Of a stretch of DNA of 64,000 nt, positions 34,499 through 43,867 are shown in pieces (position 1 is the stretch's first letter; every line of letters starts with the position of its first letter). The position numbers were made by a program, and so were the translations under genes. Source of the stretch: Edaphocola flava (GTDB taxonomy: Bacteria; Bacteroidota; Bacteroidia; Chitinophagales; Chitinophagaceae); the NCBI RefSeq assembly GCF_004118155.1, contig NZ_SAIQ01000003.1, forward strand, positions 310,001 to 374,000, read 5' to 3'. A model generated the notes under the pieces. It ran no database searches. It worked only from the letters and a program-made list of their open reading frames with translations, and had not been told where the DNA came from.

Positions 34499-36286
34499 TT
34501 ATTTAGTAATACTAAAGCGCCTGTACGCCGTACCTTTATTCGTTTCGATACGCATAAAGTAGTTGCCCGCAGGCTGGTTCGTTACATCAATTTCTTGTCG
34601 GGAACCACCTGTATACTGCAGATCTTTCTGTACCTGACCCAGTGTATTACATATAGTGATGTTCATGATTTTTATATCTCCGGTTTCAGACAGGACGGTC
34701 AGTTTATTTGCCGCCGGAACCGGGAATACTTTCAGATCATTTTTACCGATCTTGCTTTCATGCACACCCAGTGCCATGTCTACAGTTATCATCAGTGCAG
34801 TGTCCATAAACCCGCAATCATTCTTCACTTTCAGGCTTACTATATAATCGCCTTCTGCTGCAAATACGTGAGACGGTTCTTGAAGTTGAGAGGTATTGCC
34901 GTCGCCGAAATCCCAGTAAAAGCTATCTACGGCCTGTGCATTGATCGGGGCAAAGTCTACCCTGCCCTGCTGTATTTCAAACTTCGGAATGAAGTTGAAC
35001 CCGTCAGTAGAGGCTTCCAGTCGCGCACCGATAACAATCTCATCTGTAGTAGTGCAGTCATAATCATTGGTTACCGCTACGGTATAGGTACCACCGGTCA
35101 GGGTCGTGATAGACTGTGTCTGCGCACCGGTACTCCAGAGATATGTAGCACCCGGATTGCCCGCATCCAGTGTCAGTGGCGTATTGGAGCAGACAATGGT
35201 ATCGTTTCCGATATTCACCTGTAGTTTAGGATTTACCGTTACATGCACCGTATCACGCTTAACACAACCATTTGGACTGGTCACCTTAACCCAGAACTGG
35301 TTCTGCACACCATTTGTTGGAGCCACATCCAATGCTGCCGCGGTACTGTTATCACTCCACTGATAGATATAAGTTGCAGGGTAGGCAGGGCTGGTGGTTA
35401 AGGATAAAACATCATCCACACAATAGGTACCATCTGCCACATCAATACTCAGCGAAACGTTGTCTACAATTATCTGTACCGGAATGCGGGTTGTGGCACA
35501 ACCATTCCTTCTGCCTTCGACATACACAGTTGTGTTGGCAGTGTATACGGGTGAGGTAACATTATTACCTACCCCGATGATTGTACCACCTGTAGGTGCA
35601 GACCACCAGACAAGCGAGCCTCCAGTACCGTCTATACTGGCGACTAACTGCAGACTACCGGTACCGCAACGGGAGATGCTGGGTGCTACGGTTACCACAG
35701 GCGTTACACATCCGAAATTGGTTGTCAGCTGTCCTCTTGCAGAGGCTGCCGTCACCGATTGGGATTCGAATAGGTAGGTCTTTGCATTCTCACAAAAAAT
35801 AGTAGGTTGCAAGATCCATTCCATCTCAGTACGTTCATCGACATTCAGGTTTAATCCCATAGCGGGTGTATTCTGAGATACGATCTTTCCGGCCACATAT
35901 GTACCACCGGTACCGGTACCCAACTGGTTAGTTGTGTTGGTGCCATGTGGTGCTGCGGCACTGGGCACCAACACAAAGTCATTCGTAGTTGCTTCTGTTA
36001 TGGGCGTCCAGGTAATGCCGCCGTCTTTAGAATAAGCAAGGCTCTGGCCCAGTGGCAAGGAGCCGCTGAGACCGAAGGTGTAATACTCTGTTCGCAGGCG
36101 CAGAGATTCATTAAAGTTGGTTTGCGTAACAGGCGTATTGGCTGCGGCCTTCCAGGTGGCTGCTGTTTCACTGCCATTGTTATTGCGCCAGCGGTACTGT
36201 GTCTGCTCCAGGCTATTGACCGTGGGTACGGCAAATGCACCGGTACAGACCATAAGTAGTAATGAAAGTAAGTAATATCTTTTCAT
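34499..36286 (-). CDS. Type IX secreted surface protein with PKD domain
   Basis: A 595-residue exported protein; signal peptide MKRYYLLSLLLMVCTGAFA (cut near residue 19). The middle is a series of Ig-like strands with repeated Cys pairs. A PKD domain lies near 455-510 (DSFYWDFGDGNTS...EPSHVFAAEGDYIVSLKV). The end is a type A T9SS sorting domain (VFPVPAANKLTV to GNYFMRIETNKGTAYRRFSITK), so the protein passes the outer membrane by T9SS and is probably attached to the surface. It overlaps the upstream Lnt-like gene by 4 bp and is translationally coupled to it. Confidence 0.9.
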   Translation of the reverse strand: MKRYYLLSLLLMVCTGAFAVPTVNSLEQTQYRWRNNNGSETAATWKAAANTPVTQTNFNESLRLRTEYYTFGLSGSLPLGQSLAYSKDGGITWTPITEATTNDFVLVPSAAAPHGTNTTNQLGTGTGGTYVAGKIVSQNTPAMGLNLNVDERTEMEWILQPTIFCENAKTYLFESQSVTAASARGQLTTNFGCVTPVVTVAPSISRCGTGSLQLVASIDGTGGSLVWWSAPTGGTIIGVGNNVTSPVYTANTTVYVEGRRNGCATTRIPVQIIVDNVSLSIDVADGTYCVDDVLSLTTSPAYPATYIYQWSDNSTAAALDVAPTNGVQNQFWVKVTSPNGCVKRDTVHVTVNPKLQVNIGNDTIVCSNTPLTLDAGNPGATYLWSTGAQTQSITTLTGGTYTVAVTNDYDCTTTDEIVIGARLEASTDGFNFIPKFEIQQGRVDFAPINAQAVDSFYWDFGDGNTSQLQEPSHVFAAEGDYIVSLKVKNDCGFMDTALMITVDMALGVHESKIGKNDLKVFPVPAANKLTVLSETGDIKIMNITICNTLGQVQKDLQYTGGSRQEIDVTNQPAGNYFMRIETNKGTAYRRFSITK

Positions 36287-37839
36287 ACTTTTTTAGGGGT
36301 GTTTAGAGGGTAAATCAATAATAGAAGAGAGAGTAAATAAAAACAAATGAAAAACAAAGGATACCGGGCATAGAATGTCATGGTATCATTTTTAGAAAGG
36401 CTTACCTGCTCCACAAATCCGTTCTCCTCCTTTCTTTTAAGCAGCTCTATACCCATGCTGCTAAAGGCCCCTGAATAGCCAAGGTTACTGTTTACAACAA
36501 TATCCTTCCGGTTAGCTACTGCGTGCATTCGGGCACTGTAGAAGTGCTGACGCAGCAGGTAATCACTGTTTCCGATCCAGCCGTCATTAGAGATCACCAC
36601 CAGGAAATCGGCATGCTGTTCTGCTAAACCGTAATAAGCCTTATCGACAAGAGATTCGTTACAGACGGTAATACCCGCACGACCGGCCAGGGTATTAAAT
36701 ATAACGCTATGCTGCCCGGGTCTGATGATCATATCTGCCCCTTTAAGCAAAGGCATAGCACCAATACTTAAGGGCACTTCAGCATAGGCAAGCGGAAACC
36801 TTTTATCGTAGCGCTGCACCACGCCATGCATATCTTCCAGGTAATAGGCCGAATTATAAAATTCCGTACCGGCGCCGTCAGTCAGCAGGCCAATGATATG
36901 TCCGCTATTTTGACTGCTATCTGCACCCACAATAGCGTTCAGAAAGTCATCATCTTTACGGTAGGTCCATGGTACAACAGCTTCTGTCCATATTTTCAGA
37001 CCAGCATTTAATTTCGTCGCTTCTGCATTCAGCCGAAGCATCTCCTGTACAGCCTGGTTACCTGTTTGCTCATCCCATTTCTGGTGTACTGGCTGATTGG
37101 TATTAATGACCGCTATCCTGGCCTTTTCCGCATCAGCAGGTTCCGGATAGATGAGCAAGGCAGCATAGGATAAGCCCAGAAAAGCCGCGAAGATCAGCAC
37201 TGTATATCCAAAATATTTCCGATGCGGAGCAAGGAGTGCAAGTGCCAATGCAGCATTGACCCAGGCACAAAAAAAAGAGATAAGTATGCCCCCACCGAAA
37301 ACGGCCGGTTGAATCAAAAAGTTAGTAGAAACAAGTCCCTTGTATAATGCCGGATGAAACCAGAAAGAGCCGGTAAGAAAGTAGCTGAACAGGAATTCAA
37401 AAACAGCCCATGCACTGGCTATACCCAGACTACGCAGCAGGAAACTGTGCCGGTTATTGACAAATTTATAAAGCACTGCTGCTGCAAGCAGCAGCACCAA
37501 ACCCAGGAGTATGCTGCTCAAAATATAGACACCGGCAGCTACAAACCATTTCCCATTACTGAACTCTGTAACCGAATACAACATCCAGTAACTGGTAAAG
37601 AGACTCAGCACACTACCACTTACAAAACCTAATGCCAGTGCTTGTCTGAAGCGTACTTTGTGCATTGCGATAATGAGGGGAACCAGGGCTATGAAGGAGC
37701 ACAAAGGATTATTCAGGATCACCAGTACGGCCATCAGGATTCCGGACAGTACAGACAATAAAAAGCGTTGCTTCAGGGTACAGGTATGGAGCACTGTTAT
37801 ATTCATAATGTGTTTGAGCCAATTGATGCTATACAGCAC
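36283..37839 (-). CDS. lnt: Apolipoprotein N-acyltransferase (Lnt)-like protein
   Basis: A 518-residue inner-membrane protein with about six N-terminal membrane helices, a periplasmic nitrilase-like domain (about 238-490) and a final membrane helix (about 494-512). Catalytic triad: Glu286 (WTEAVVP), Lys346 (RYDKRFPLAY) and Cys393 (ITVCNES), plus NDGWIG; the spacing is as in E. coli Lnt. It would add the third acyl chain to lipoproteins. The start may instead be the internal Met12 (37806), which gives the usual short cytoplasmic N-terminus. It lies in one operon with a T9SS cargo protein that is not a lipoprotein. Confidence 0.88.
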   Translation of the reverse strand: MLYSINWLKHIMNITVLHTCTLKQRFLLSVLSGILMAVLVILNNPLCSFIALVPLIIAMHKVRFRQALALGFVSGSVLSLFTSYWMLYSVTEFSNGKWFVAAGVYILSSILLGLVLLLAAAVLYKFVNNRHSFLLRSLGIASAWAVFEFLFSYFLTGSFWFHPALYKGLVSTNFLIQPAVFGGGILISFFCAWVNAALALALLAPHRKYFGYTVLIFAAFLGLSYAALLIYPEPADAEKARIAVINTNQPVHQKWDEQTGNQAVQEMLRLNAEATKLNAGLKIWTEAVVPWTYRKDDDFLNAIVGADSSQNSGHIIGLLTDGAGTEFYNSAYYLEDMHGVVQRYDKRFPLAYAEVPLSIGAMPLLKGADMIIRPGQHSVIFNTLAGRAGITVCNESLVDKAYYGLAEQHADFLVVISNDGWIGNSDYLLRQHFYSARMHAVANRKDIVVNSNLGYSGAFSSMGIELLKRKEENGFVEQVSLSKNDTMTFYARYPLFFICFYLLSLLLLIYPLNTPKKV

Positions 37840-38350
37840 AGGTAATATGTATTATCTGACGGGCATACCAATATCACTCAAAATCATCCTGAGCGCTTTT
37901 ATACAAAAGCAGTAGCATTCTACTCCATAATCAGTTCTCTAATATATCTCATAATTTTTAATTATTTTAATAAAGAGCCGATTTTTTATATTTTAAAAAC
38001 AGTGTATATACAAGTATAATATTGTGTGTCTTATATGATGAAATAATCTACCACTATGTAAACCTATATATTTCATAAAAGCACAAAACGACTCAGCCCT
38101 GATGGCCTGCAAAAGGTAATCAAGGTGCACATGAAGGGCTATAAATATGAATAAAAATGCCGGTCGGGAGCCATACCGGTAAAAAATTAGTTGACTATCC
38201 GCATATAGTAACCTATTTTCTTCGTCCTTTTGTCCGGCAACAAAAGGACCAAAAGTGCCTTTGTTTTCATCAGGGCAAAAGGTAGCCATAACAAGAAACG
38301 CGAGGAAAAGGTAAGTCTTTGTTTCCTGTAAGCGGATAATCAGTAAAAAA
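37840..38350. other. Intergenic region with dispersed repeat
   Basis: About 510 bp without a convincing gene; an open frame on the minus strand covers the repeat but has no coding character. It holds the second copy of the 40-bp repeat (38221-38260) and a weak hairpin CCGGT/ACCGG (38160-38179), followed on the minus strand by a T-run, possibly the terminator of the PorE-like gene. The 37.92-38.05 kb part is AT-rich and featureless. Confidence 0.6.
38221..38260 (-). repeat. 40-bp dispersed repeat with internal hairpin, copy 2
   Basis: Exact inverted copy of 32785-32824. The hairpin GTCCTTTTGT/ACAAAAGGAC is preserved, and similarity runs on to about 38276. It lies in the likely 3' UTR of the PorE-like gene. 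Confidence 0.9.
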
Positions 38351-40240
38351 TTATTCGAGGTATTCTAATGTAATCAGGACCATACCTGGTTGCTGCACTT
38401 CAGCGCCCGCTTCAGAAGGAGCATCTTTGGCCACCTCCCAGATATTATTCGTGATATACTCTTCTGTAACGCCTATTTTAAACAGGCATTCTTTCAGCTG
38501 GGCACTGTAATCGTATAACCAGCCATCATCTGTACGCAAGACAAAACTATTCAGTTCGAGACCGGTGATCTTGCCGGAATAAGCTGCCAGTGCACGATTC
38601 AGCACCAGGCAGAAACTATCCTGCCGTAAGAGCGCGCTGTCTGCCATATTCAATTGCAGTAAAGCAATTGTCTTCTTATTGGGGACATAGCCTTTGGGCA
38701 ACATGCGCAACTGAAGTGTATCCATGGCGCCTAAACCATATAGCCTGAAGGTATCGGAAAGTTCATTATAATATCGCTGTGCCGCACTCACCTGGTAGGT
38801 TTTACCGGCAGGTAAGGGAAGGTAAAAACTACCATCACCTTTATTACTTCTTAGATTGTACACGACCTGTGTTTCCGGCGCCTGAACAGTAATATCGGCA
38901 AGGGTGACTGGTGTGCCACTTTCAAAATCCTTTACAGATCCGCAAAGCATCGCCATTTCTACCGGACGAAAATCTTTGGGCAGATCGGTGGTATAAATAT
39001 CAAGTCCGCCATAGCCTCCTGGACGATTGGATGCAAAATACATCGTGTCCCCTCTCAGGATCACCGTACCGCAAAGTTCATCATAGTTTGAGTTTGCAGG
39101 TGTACCCAGGTTCATGGCCTTAGCCCATTTACCATCGGGTTGCTGGCGGGATACGAACATGTCAAAACCGCCGAAACCACTATGGCCTTTAGACGCAAAA
39201 TATAATGTCTTGCCATCGGCAGCGATTACCGGAGTGAGCTCATCTTTATCTGTATTAATGCCGGGCCCAAGATTTTCAGGCACCTGCCAGTATCCTTTTT
39301 TGAAATAGCTAACCCAGATATCTTTACCACCATACCCGCCTTCTCTGTCACTGACAAAATACAATGCCGTCTCATCAGAAGCAAGTGCCGGCATGCCTTC
39401 ATATGCCGTGGTATTTATGGTATAGCCAAAAGGACGTGGCACTGACCAGCCAAAGGCTGTAGCATAAGACAGGTACAGATCGCAACCACCCATCTCCCAG
39501 CCATTGGGACTACGGTTATCGCACTTTTGATAGATCATGTACTTATCATTAAAGGAGCGTACCTGCGCACATTCAGGAAAAGGAGAATTGAGCGGGAAAC
39601 CCATATACCGTGCCAGTGTCCAGTCTCCGCAACTATCCAGCGTGCTGATGAAAAAATCTTCATTCAGGCCGTTGCTGCGGCGGGTAAAAATAAGGTCTTT
39701 ACGCACCCCGGAAAATGAGGGAAAATAATCGTCATCGACACTATTCACACTATCACCTAATAAAGTAACTTTTACATTGTATTTATGATACCCGATCAGG
39801 CGGCCAAAATCTATAGAGCGCTGCAGGGCTGCTACCTCTTCTTTCAATTGTGGTTTGGCCTGCGGAGATACGCGATAGCCACGCAGCACGATACCGGCTT
39901 TCTCCGCATTACCGGACCGCATCAGCGCATTGGCAAGGGGAATGGCAAATATCTGTGTGCCGCCGGAACAGGATTTGGTGCCGGACTCGAATACATAAGA
40001 GGCATCCTGGTACCGGCCCTGGTCGAAATAAAATTTACCTAATATACTATACACCTCCGGTGAATGCGGTGCTGCATTGAGTGCTTTTTTATAGAACTGT
40101 TCTGCTTTACGCAAGTTCTTCTCACCCATAAACAGGTTGGCCCTGGTAAGGTAACGATCAGCTGCTGATACACCTGTCTGCGCTATTCCGTAGCGGAAAG
40201 GCAACAACAGTAACAGCAATATGAGGGTATACCGCAGCAA
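38351..40240 (-). CDS. PorE-like envelope protein: TPR, PD40 propeller, degenerate OmpA-like end
   Basis: A 629-residue exported protein with signal peptide (to about residue 20). Tetratricopeptide repeats span about 25-130. A WD40-like (PD40) propeller spans about 160-430, with repeats such as LYFVSDREGGYGGKDIWVS, LYFASKGHSGFGGFDMFVS and MYFASNRPGGYGGLDIYTT. A carboxypeptidase-regulatory-like domain spans about 430-505. The last 80 residues have the rhythm of an OmpA C-terminal domain but keep only TDDG of the peptidoglycan-binding motif. This order is that of T9SS component PorE. Its place near T9SS cargo genes may be chance. Confidence 0.75.
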   Translation of the reverse strand: MLRYTLILLLLLLPFRYGIAQTGVSAADRYLTRANLFMGEKNLRKAEQFYKKALNAAPHSPEVYSILGKFYFDQGRYQDASYVFESGTKSCSGGTQIFAIPLANALMRSGNAEKAGIVLRGYRVSPQAKPQLKEEVAALQRSIDFGRLIGYHKYNVKVTLLGDSVNSVDDDYFPSFSGVRKDLIFTRRSNGLNEDFFISTLDSCGDWTLARYMGFPLNSPFPECAQVRSFNDKYMIYQKCDNRSPNGWEMGGCDLYLSYATAFGWSVPRPFGYTINTTAYEGMPALASDETALYFVSDREGGYGGKDIWVSYFKKGYWQVPENLGPGINTDKDELTPVIAADGKTLYFASKGHSGFGGFDMFVSRQQPDGKWAKAMNLGTPANSNYDELCGTVILRGDTMYFASNRPGGYGGLDIYTTDLPKDFRPVEMAMLCGSVKDFESGTPVTLADITVQAPETQVVYNLRSNKGDGSFYLPLPAGKTYQVSAAQRYYNELSDTFRLYGLGAMDTLQLRMLPKGYVPNKKTIALLQLNMADSALLRQDSFCLVLNRALAAYSGKITGLELNSFVLRTDDGWLYDYSAQLKECLFKIGVTEEYITNNIWEVAKDAPSEAGAEVQQPGMVLITLEYLE

Positions 40241-40260
40241 TATCTGGAGGGTTAAAAGGG

Positions 40261-41427
40261 TTACAGTTTTCTTCTTTGAATTTCTTTTTTGATCAGTGAC
40301 AACTCCCGGCCGGTTTGTCCTTTTACTGAAGTATTTTCCTGTACACGACGCATCAGGTAAGGGATTACATCTTTTACCGGACCATAAGGCAGGTATTTAG
40401 AGGCATGGTATCCTTCATTGGCCAGGTTGAAGGTCATATTATCACTCATACCAAACAATTGCGCAAAATACACTTTAGGCGTATCGTTTGGCAATTGTTT
40501 TTGTTTCATGATATCAGCGGCAATAAGGCAGCTGTCTTCATTATGTGTTCCTATAAATGTAGCGATTTCCTCATGATGATTCAGACAATAGGATACTGCT
40601 GCATTATAATCTTTATCAGTAGATGCTTTATCTGGCTGAATGGGGCTCTGGTAGCCCATTTCGATAGCACGGCTTCTTTCTTTTTCCATATAGGCACCGC
40701 GTACCAGCTTGGCACCCAGTATATACCCTTTGGCTTTTGCACGCTCATGCGAAACTTTCAGGAAAGCCAGGCGATCGTGGCAATATAACTGGAAGGTGTT
40801 GAATACAACAACTTTCCCTTTGTTATAGCGCTCCATCATGGCATCCGTCAGTTCGTCAACCGGTCTTTGTATCCAGGATTCTTCTGCATCTACCAGGATC
40901 ATGAGATTATGATCATTGGCCACACTGCAGATCGCATCGATACGATCCTGTACTCTCGCATATTCTTTTTCTTCGTCAGCATTCAGAGGTACCTGCGCAT
41001 GCACTTTTTCAAGCAGGCTGAAACGGGCAAAACCGGTAACTTTTATGGGAATAAAAGGGATATTCTTTTGAGAGGCCGCATATTGTATGGCCTTAATAAA
41101 TTCCGGAACAGCTTTATCAAATTCAGCCTCTCCCGACTTTCCTTCTACACCATAATCCAGTGCTACGCCTACATTGTACTTAGCCAGCATTTCAGCAGTA
41201 TTGGCCACTTCCTGCAGGGTCTCGCCACCACAGAACTGTTCAAAAATGGTACGCTTGATCAACCCGGTAATAGGCAGGTTCATCTTTAATGCCGCGCTGG
41301 TAAAGGCGATTCCTATACGGGTAAGCGTAGAAGAAGACATCGAGTTGAACAAGAAATTAGCCTGTTTCAGTTGTTTGTCATTTTTGTAGCGGAATGCGAT
41401 CTCGGTGTTATCGAAAGAAAGAGACAT
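40261..41427 (-). CDS. Proline dehydrogenase
   Basis: A 388-residue FAD-dependent TIM-barrel enzyme that oxidises proline to pyrroline-5-carboxylate. Typical stretches are FIPIKVTGFARFSLLEKV, LMILVDAEESWIQ, KVVVFNTFQLYCHDRL, GAKLVRGAYMEKER, ATFIGTHNEDSC and YFAQLFGMSDNMTFNL, followed by YLPYGPVKDVIPYLMRR. It is a stand-alone enzyme (not PutA), of the type also found in mitochondria. Cytoplasmic or membrane-associated. Its P5C dehydrogenase partner is not in the window. It lies 20 bp downstream of no gene on its strand and is probably transcribed with the PorE-like gene behind it. Confidence 0.94.
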   Translation of the reverse strand: MSLSFDNTEIAFRYKNDKQLKQANFLFNSMSSSTLTRIGIAFTSAALKMNLPITGLIKRTIFEQFCGGETLQEVANTAEMLAKYNVGVALDYGVEGKSGEAEFDKAVPEFIKAIQYAASQKNIPFIPIKVTGFARFSLLEKVHAQVPLNADEEKEYARVQDRIDAICSVANDHNLMILVDAEESWIQRPVDELTDAMMERYNKGKVVVFNTFQLYCHDRLAFLKVSHERAKAKGYILGAKLVRGAYMEKERSRAIEMGYQSPIQPDKASTDKDYNAAVSYCLNHHEEIATFIGTHNEDSCLIAADIMKQKQLPNDTPKVYFAQLFGMSDNMTFNLANEGYHASKYLPYGPVKDVIPYLMRRVQENTSVKGQTGRELSLIKKEIQRRKL

Positions 41428-41577
41428 TGAAAATAATAGTTATGTAATCAAAATTTATCCGCAAATATAATCATATAATGGAAAAATGCACCCTACCCTG
41501 CTTATTTTACAGGAACGGCAGATACTTTATATGGCAGGCTGCCGTACCTTTGCTTACAAAAATTCCGATCCGTATTC

Positions 41578-42321
41578 ATGAATCCGATCAAACGTATACT
41601 GGGACATCTCTATTTCTTTTACGGCATGCTCCTGTTCCTGATCACTATGGTGATCATACTGATCCCTGTCGGCATTGCATTGTTATTTTCCGAACCGAAA
41701 CGCGCACGGATCATACATCCTACATATAAAATATGGATGAGCATATTCCTGCCGCTGGTTGGCTGCCGGGTAAAAAGAAAAGGAAAAGAATATTTTGAAC
41801 CCGGCCAGAATTATGTGGTAGTGGTCAACCATAATTCACTCGTAGACATTCCAGTTTCTATGCCCTGGGTGCCCGGACCAAATAAAACACTGGCCAAAAT
41901 TGAAATGGCCCGCATTCCACTGTTCGGGATCATTTACCGTGCTGGCTCTATACTGGTAGACCGTAAAAAGGAACGCAGCCGCAGTGAGAGCCTTACACAG
42001 ATGCAGGATACCCTGAAAATGGGGCTGCACCTGACTTTATACCCTGAAGGTACCCGCAACAAAACCGACAAACCACTGCAACCTTTTTATGAAGGGGCAT
42101 TTATGAATGCCATTGCAGCGCAGAAGCCGGTCATGCCGGGCCTCATCTTCGGCACCGGCGACATACTGCCGCATAATATGAAATTCTGGGCCTGGCCCCA
42201 CACCATACGATTCGACTTTTTACCCCCGATTAAAACAGAGGGTATGGAACTGAAAGATAAAAAACAGCTGAAAGAGCAGGTGTTCCGTTTAATGGAACAG
42301 TATTACATCAATAACCGTTAA
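41578..42321 (+). CDS. 1-acyl-sn-glycerol-3-phosphate acyltransferase (PlsC type)
   Basis: A 247-residue membrane-bound acyltransferase. Two N-terminal membrane segments (about 9-38) precede the HX4D motif NHNSLVD (His85, Asp90), then PLFGIIYRAGSILVDR and the YPEGTRN motif (154-160). It acylates lysophosphatidate in phospholipid synthesis at the inner membrane. It is the first gene of a five-gene operon with gaps of 2, -1 and 9 bp. Confidence 0.92.
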   Translation: MNPIKRILGHLYFFYGMLLFLITMVIILIPVGIALLFSEPKRARIIHPTYKIWMSIFLPLVGCRVKRKGKEYFEPGQNYVVVVNHNSLVDIPVSMPWVPGPNKTLAKIEMARIPLFGIIYRAGSILVDRKKERSRSESLTQMQDTLKMGLHLTLYPEGTRNKTDKPLQPFYEGAFMNAIAAQKPVMPGLIFGTGDILPHNMKFWAWPHTIRFDFLPPIKTEGMELKDKKQLKEQVFRLMEQYYINNR

Positions 42322-42323
42322 GT

Positions 42324-43094
42324 ATGATGAAGATTGTTATCCTGGGTACGGGAAATGTAGCCCGCTTTTTTTTGCAGCAACTTGCAGCTCAAAAAGTTGA
42401 TGTTGTACAACTGTATAATCACCGGGCAGAAAGCGCCCAGGATCTGAGCATTCAATATGGCATTCCACTCGTTACCGAAACAAATGCGATAAATACAGAT
42501 GCAGACCTGTATCTGTTCTGTATAAAAGACCAGGCTATTGCCGCCCTGGCTGCAGATATCAAACTTAAGCCAACACAAACGGCTGTACACTGCGCCGGAT
42601 CTCAATCGCTGGATCTGCTGGCGGCTACCGGCATTAATACCGCTGTAGTATGGCCATTGTACTCAATCAATAAAAATAAGCTACCACAGGAGCGAACTGT
42701 GCCCCTGGTTGTGGAAGCATCAAATAATTTTGCTGCGCAGCAGGCTGAAGCCTTTGCCGCACTGATTTCAGACCATATCACCCCTGTAAGCTTTGCACAA
42801 AGACAATACCTGCATCTATCCGCGGTGATGGTCAATAATTTTACCAATCATTTACTGGCTATAGGGGCGCAAATCTGCGCAGAACAATCGCTGCCTTATG
42901 ACCTATTAAAACCGATCATTGCACAAACCTTTATCAGTGCTATGACACAGGACCCGTACAGCTTACAGACTGGTCCGGCGGTGCGTAATGATGTGCGTAC
43001 TATGGACGTACATGTTCAGCTGCTACAGACCCATCCGGAATGGGAAAGCCTGTACCAGGCGATCAGTAATTCTATTGAAAAAATGTACTCCTGA
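42324..43094 (+). CDS. Rossmann-like and DUF2520 domain protein
   Basis: A 256-residue protein. The N-terminal Rossmann domain opens MKIVILGTGNVARFFLQQL with the nucleotide loop GTGNVA; the second half (about 125-250) is the helical DUF2520 domain with YLHLSAVMVNNFTNHLLAIG and the late TGPAVRNDVRTMDVH. It resembles small NADP-dependent oxidoreductases such as the F420-dependent or ketopantoate reductase group. The substrate is unknown. It sits between plsC and a HEAT-repeat gene and overlaps the latter by 1 bp. MMK or the second Met may be the start. Confidence 0.9.
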   Translation: MMKIVILGTGNVARFFLQQLAAQKVDVVQLYNHRAESAQDLSIQYGIPLVTETNAINTDADLYLFCIKDQAIAALAADIKLKPTQTAVHCAGSQSLDLLAATGINTAVVWPLYSINKNKLPQERTVPLVVEASNNFAAQQAEAFAALISDHITPVSFAQRQYLHLSAVMVNNFTNHLLAIGAQICAEQSLPYDLLKPIIAQTFISAMTQDPYSLQTGPAVRNDVRTMDVHVQLLQTHPEWESLYQAISNSIEKMYS

Positions 43095-43858
43095 TGGCTT
43101 ATTATGATTTAAGCAAGGAGGAACGTGCAGTGGTATTCAGCCAGATGACAGAAGTTGTCTTTACGGAAACGAATGCAGGCCAATGGAAGCAGAGTTATGC
43201 ATACTTTGCCGACCCGGATACGTACATACGCAAAAATGCCTATCTTGCTACAGGCCGGCTGGTACAGGCCGGGACGATATCCAAAAGCCGCGTCATACAT
43301 ATACTGGAAGAACTGTTTAAGGATGAAAACCAATTGGTGCGCCAGACGGTAATTAATGCTGCAGGCGAGATCGGTTGTTTTGATTTTGAAGCGGTAATGC
43401 CCTTTTTTGAAAAAGGACTATTCGATCCGCATCACCAGGTGCGTAATGCCGTAATTGGTTCGATCAAAAAGATGGGACAGAAGAACCCGGTGCCGGTACT
43501 GGCTTACGCGGAACGATTCCTGGAGCATGAGCAATTTGAGATCAGGCGCGAGATCGTGCATGGTATTGAGTTACGGGGCCGTACACATCCGCAGGACATC
43601 CTGCCCTTGCTACGCAGACTGGAGCATGATCAGAAACCCCGTGTACGCAATACACTGGTGCATGTACTGGGACAGATTGCTTATAAAAAGGGATGCCTGG
43701 AGACGGTTTGTACAGACCTGAAAATGAACTGGCAAAATAAGGAACTGGTAAACGATGCCCTTGAAGAGATTATTGATGTACATTATCGATACCGTAATTT
43801 CACCTGCTATACACAGGACGAAGCCAGGGCATACATTGAACAATATTTTAGTAATTAA
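43094..43858 (+). CDS. HEAT-repeat protein
   Basis: A 254-residue all-helical protein with about four to five HEAT repeats (IRKNAYLATGRLVQ, LVRQTVINAAGEIG, QVRNAVIGSIKKMG, EIRREIVHGIELRG, RVRNTLVHVLGQIA). This is the pattern of protein-binding scaffolds, or of the AlkD-like DNA-binding fold. No catalytic motif is recognised. Its start overlaps the DUF2520 stop by one base (TGATG), so the two are translationally coupled. Confidence 0.85.
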   Translation: MAYYDLSKEERAVVFSQMTEVVFTETNAGQWKQSYAYFADPDTYIRKNAYLATGRLVQAGTISKSRVIHILEELFKDENQLVRQTVINAAGEIGCFDFEAVMPFFEKGLFDPHHQVRNAVIGSIKKMGQKNPVPVLAYAERFLEHEQFEIRREIVHGIELRGRTHPQDILPLLRRLEHDQKPRVRNTLVHVLGQIAYKKGCLETVCTDLKMNWQNKELVNDALEEIIDVHYRYRNFTCYTQDEARAYIEQYFSN

Positions 43859-43867
43859 AAAGAAGAC

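Noticed and set aside
34421-35224. A 267-codon open frame on the plus strand
   Set aside because: Antisense to the T9SS cargo gene, starts inside its terminator and has no recognisable domain.
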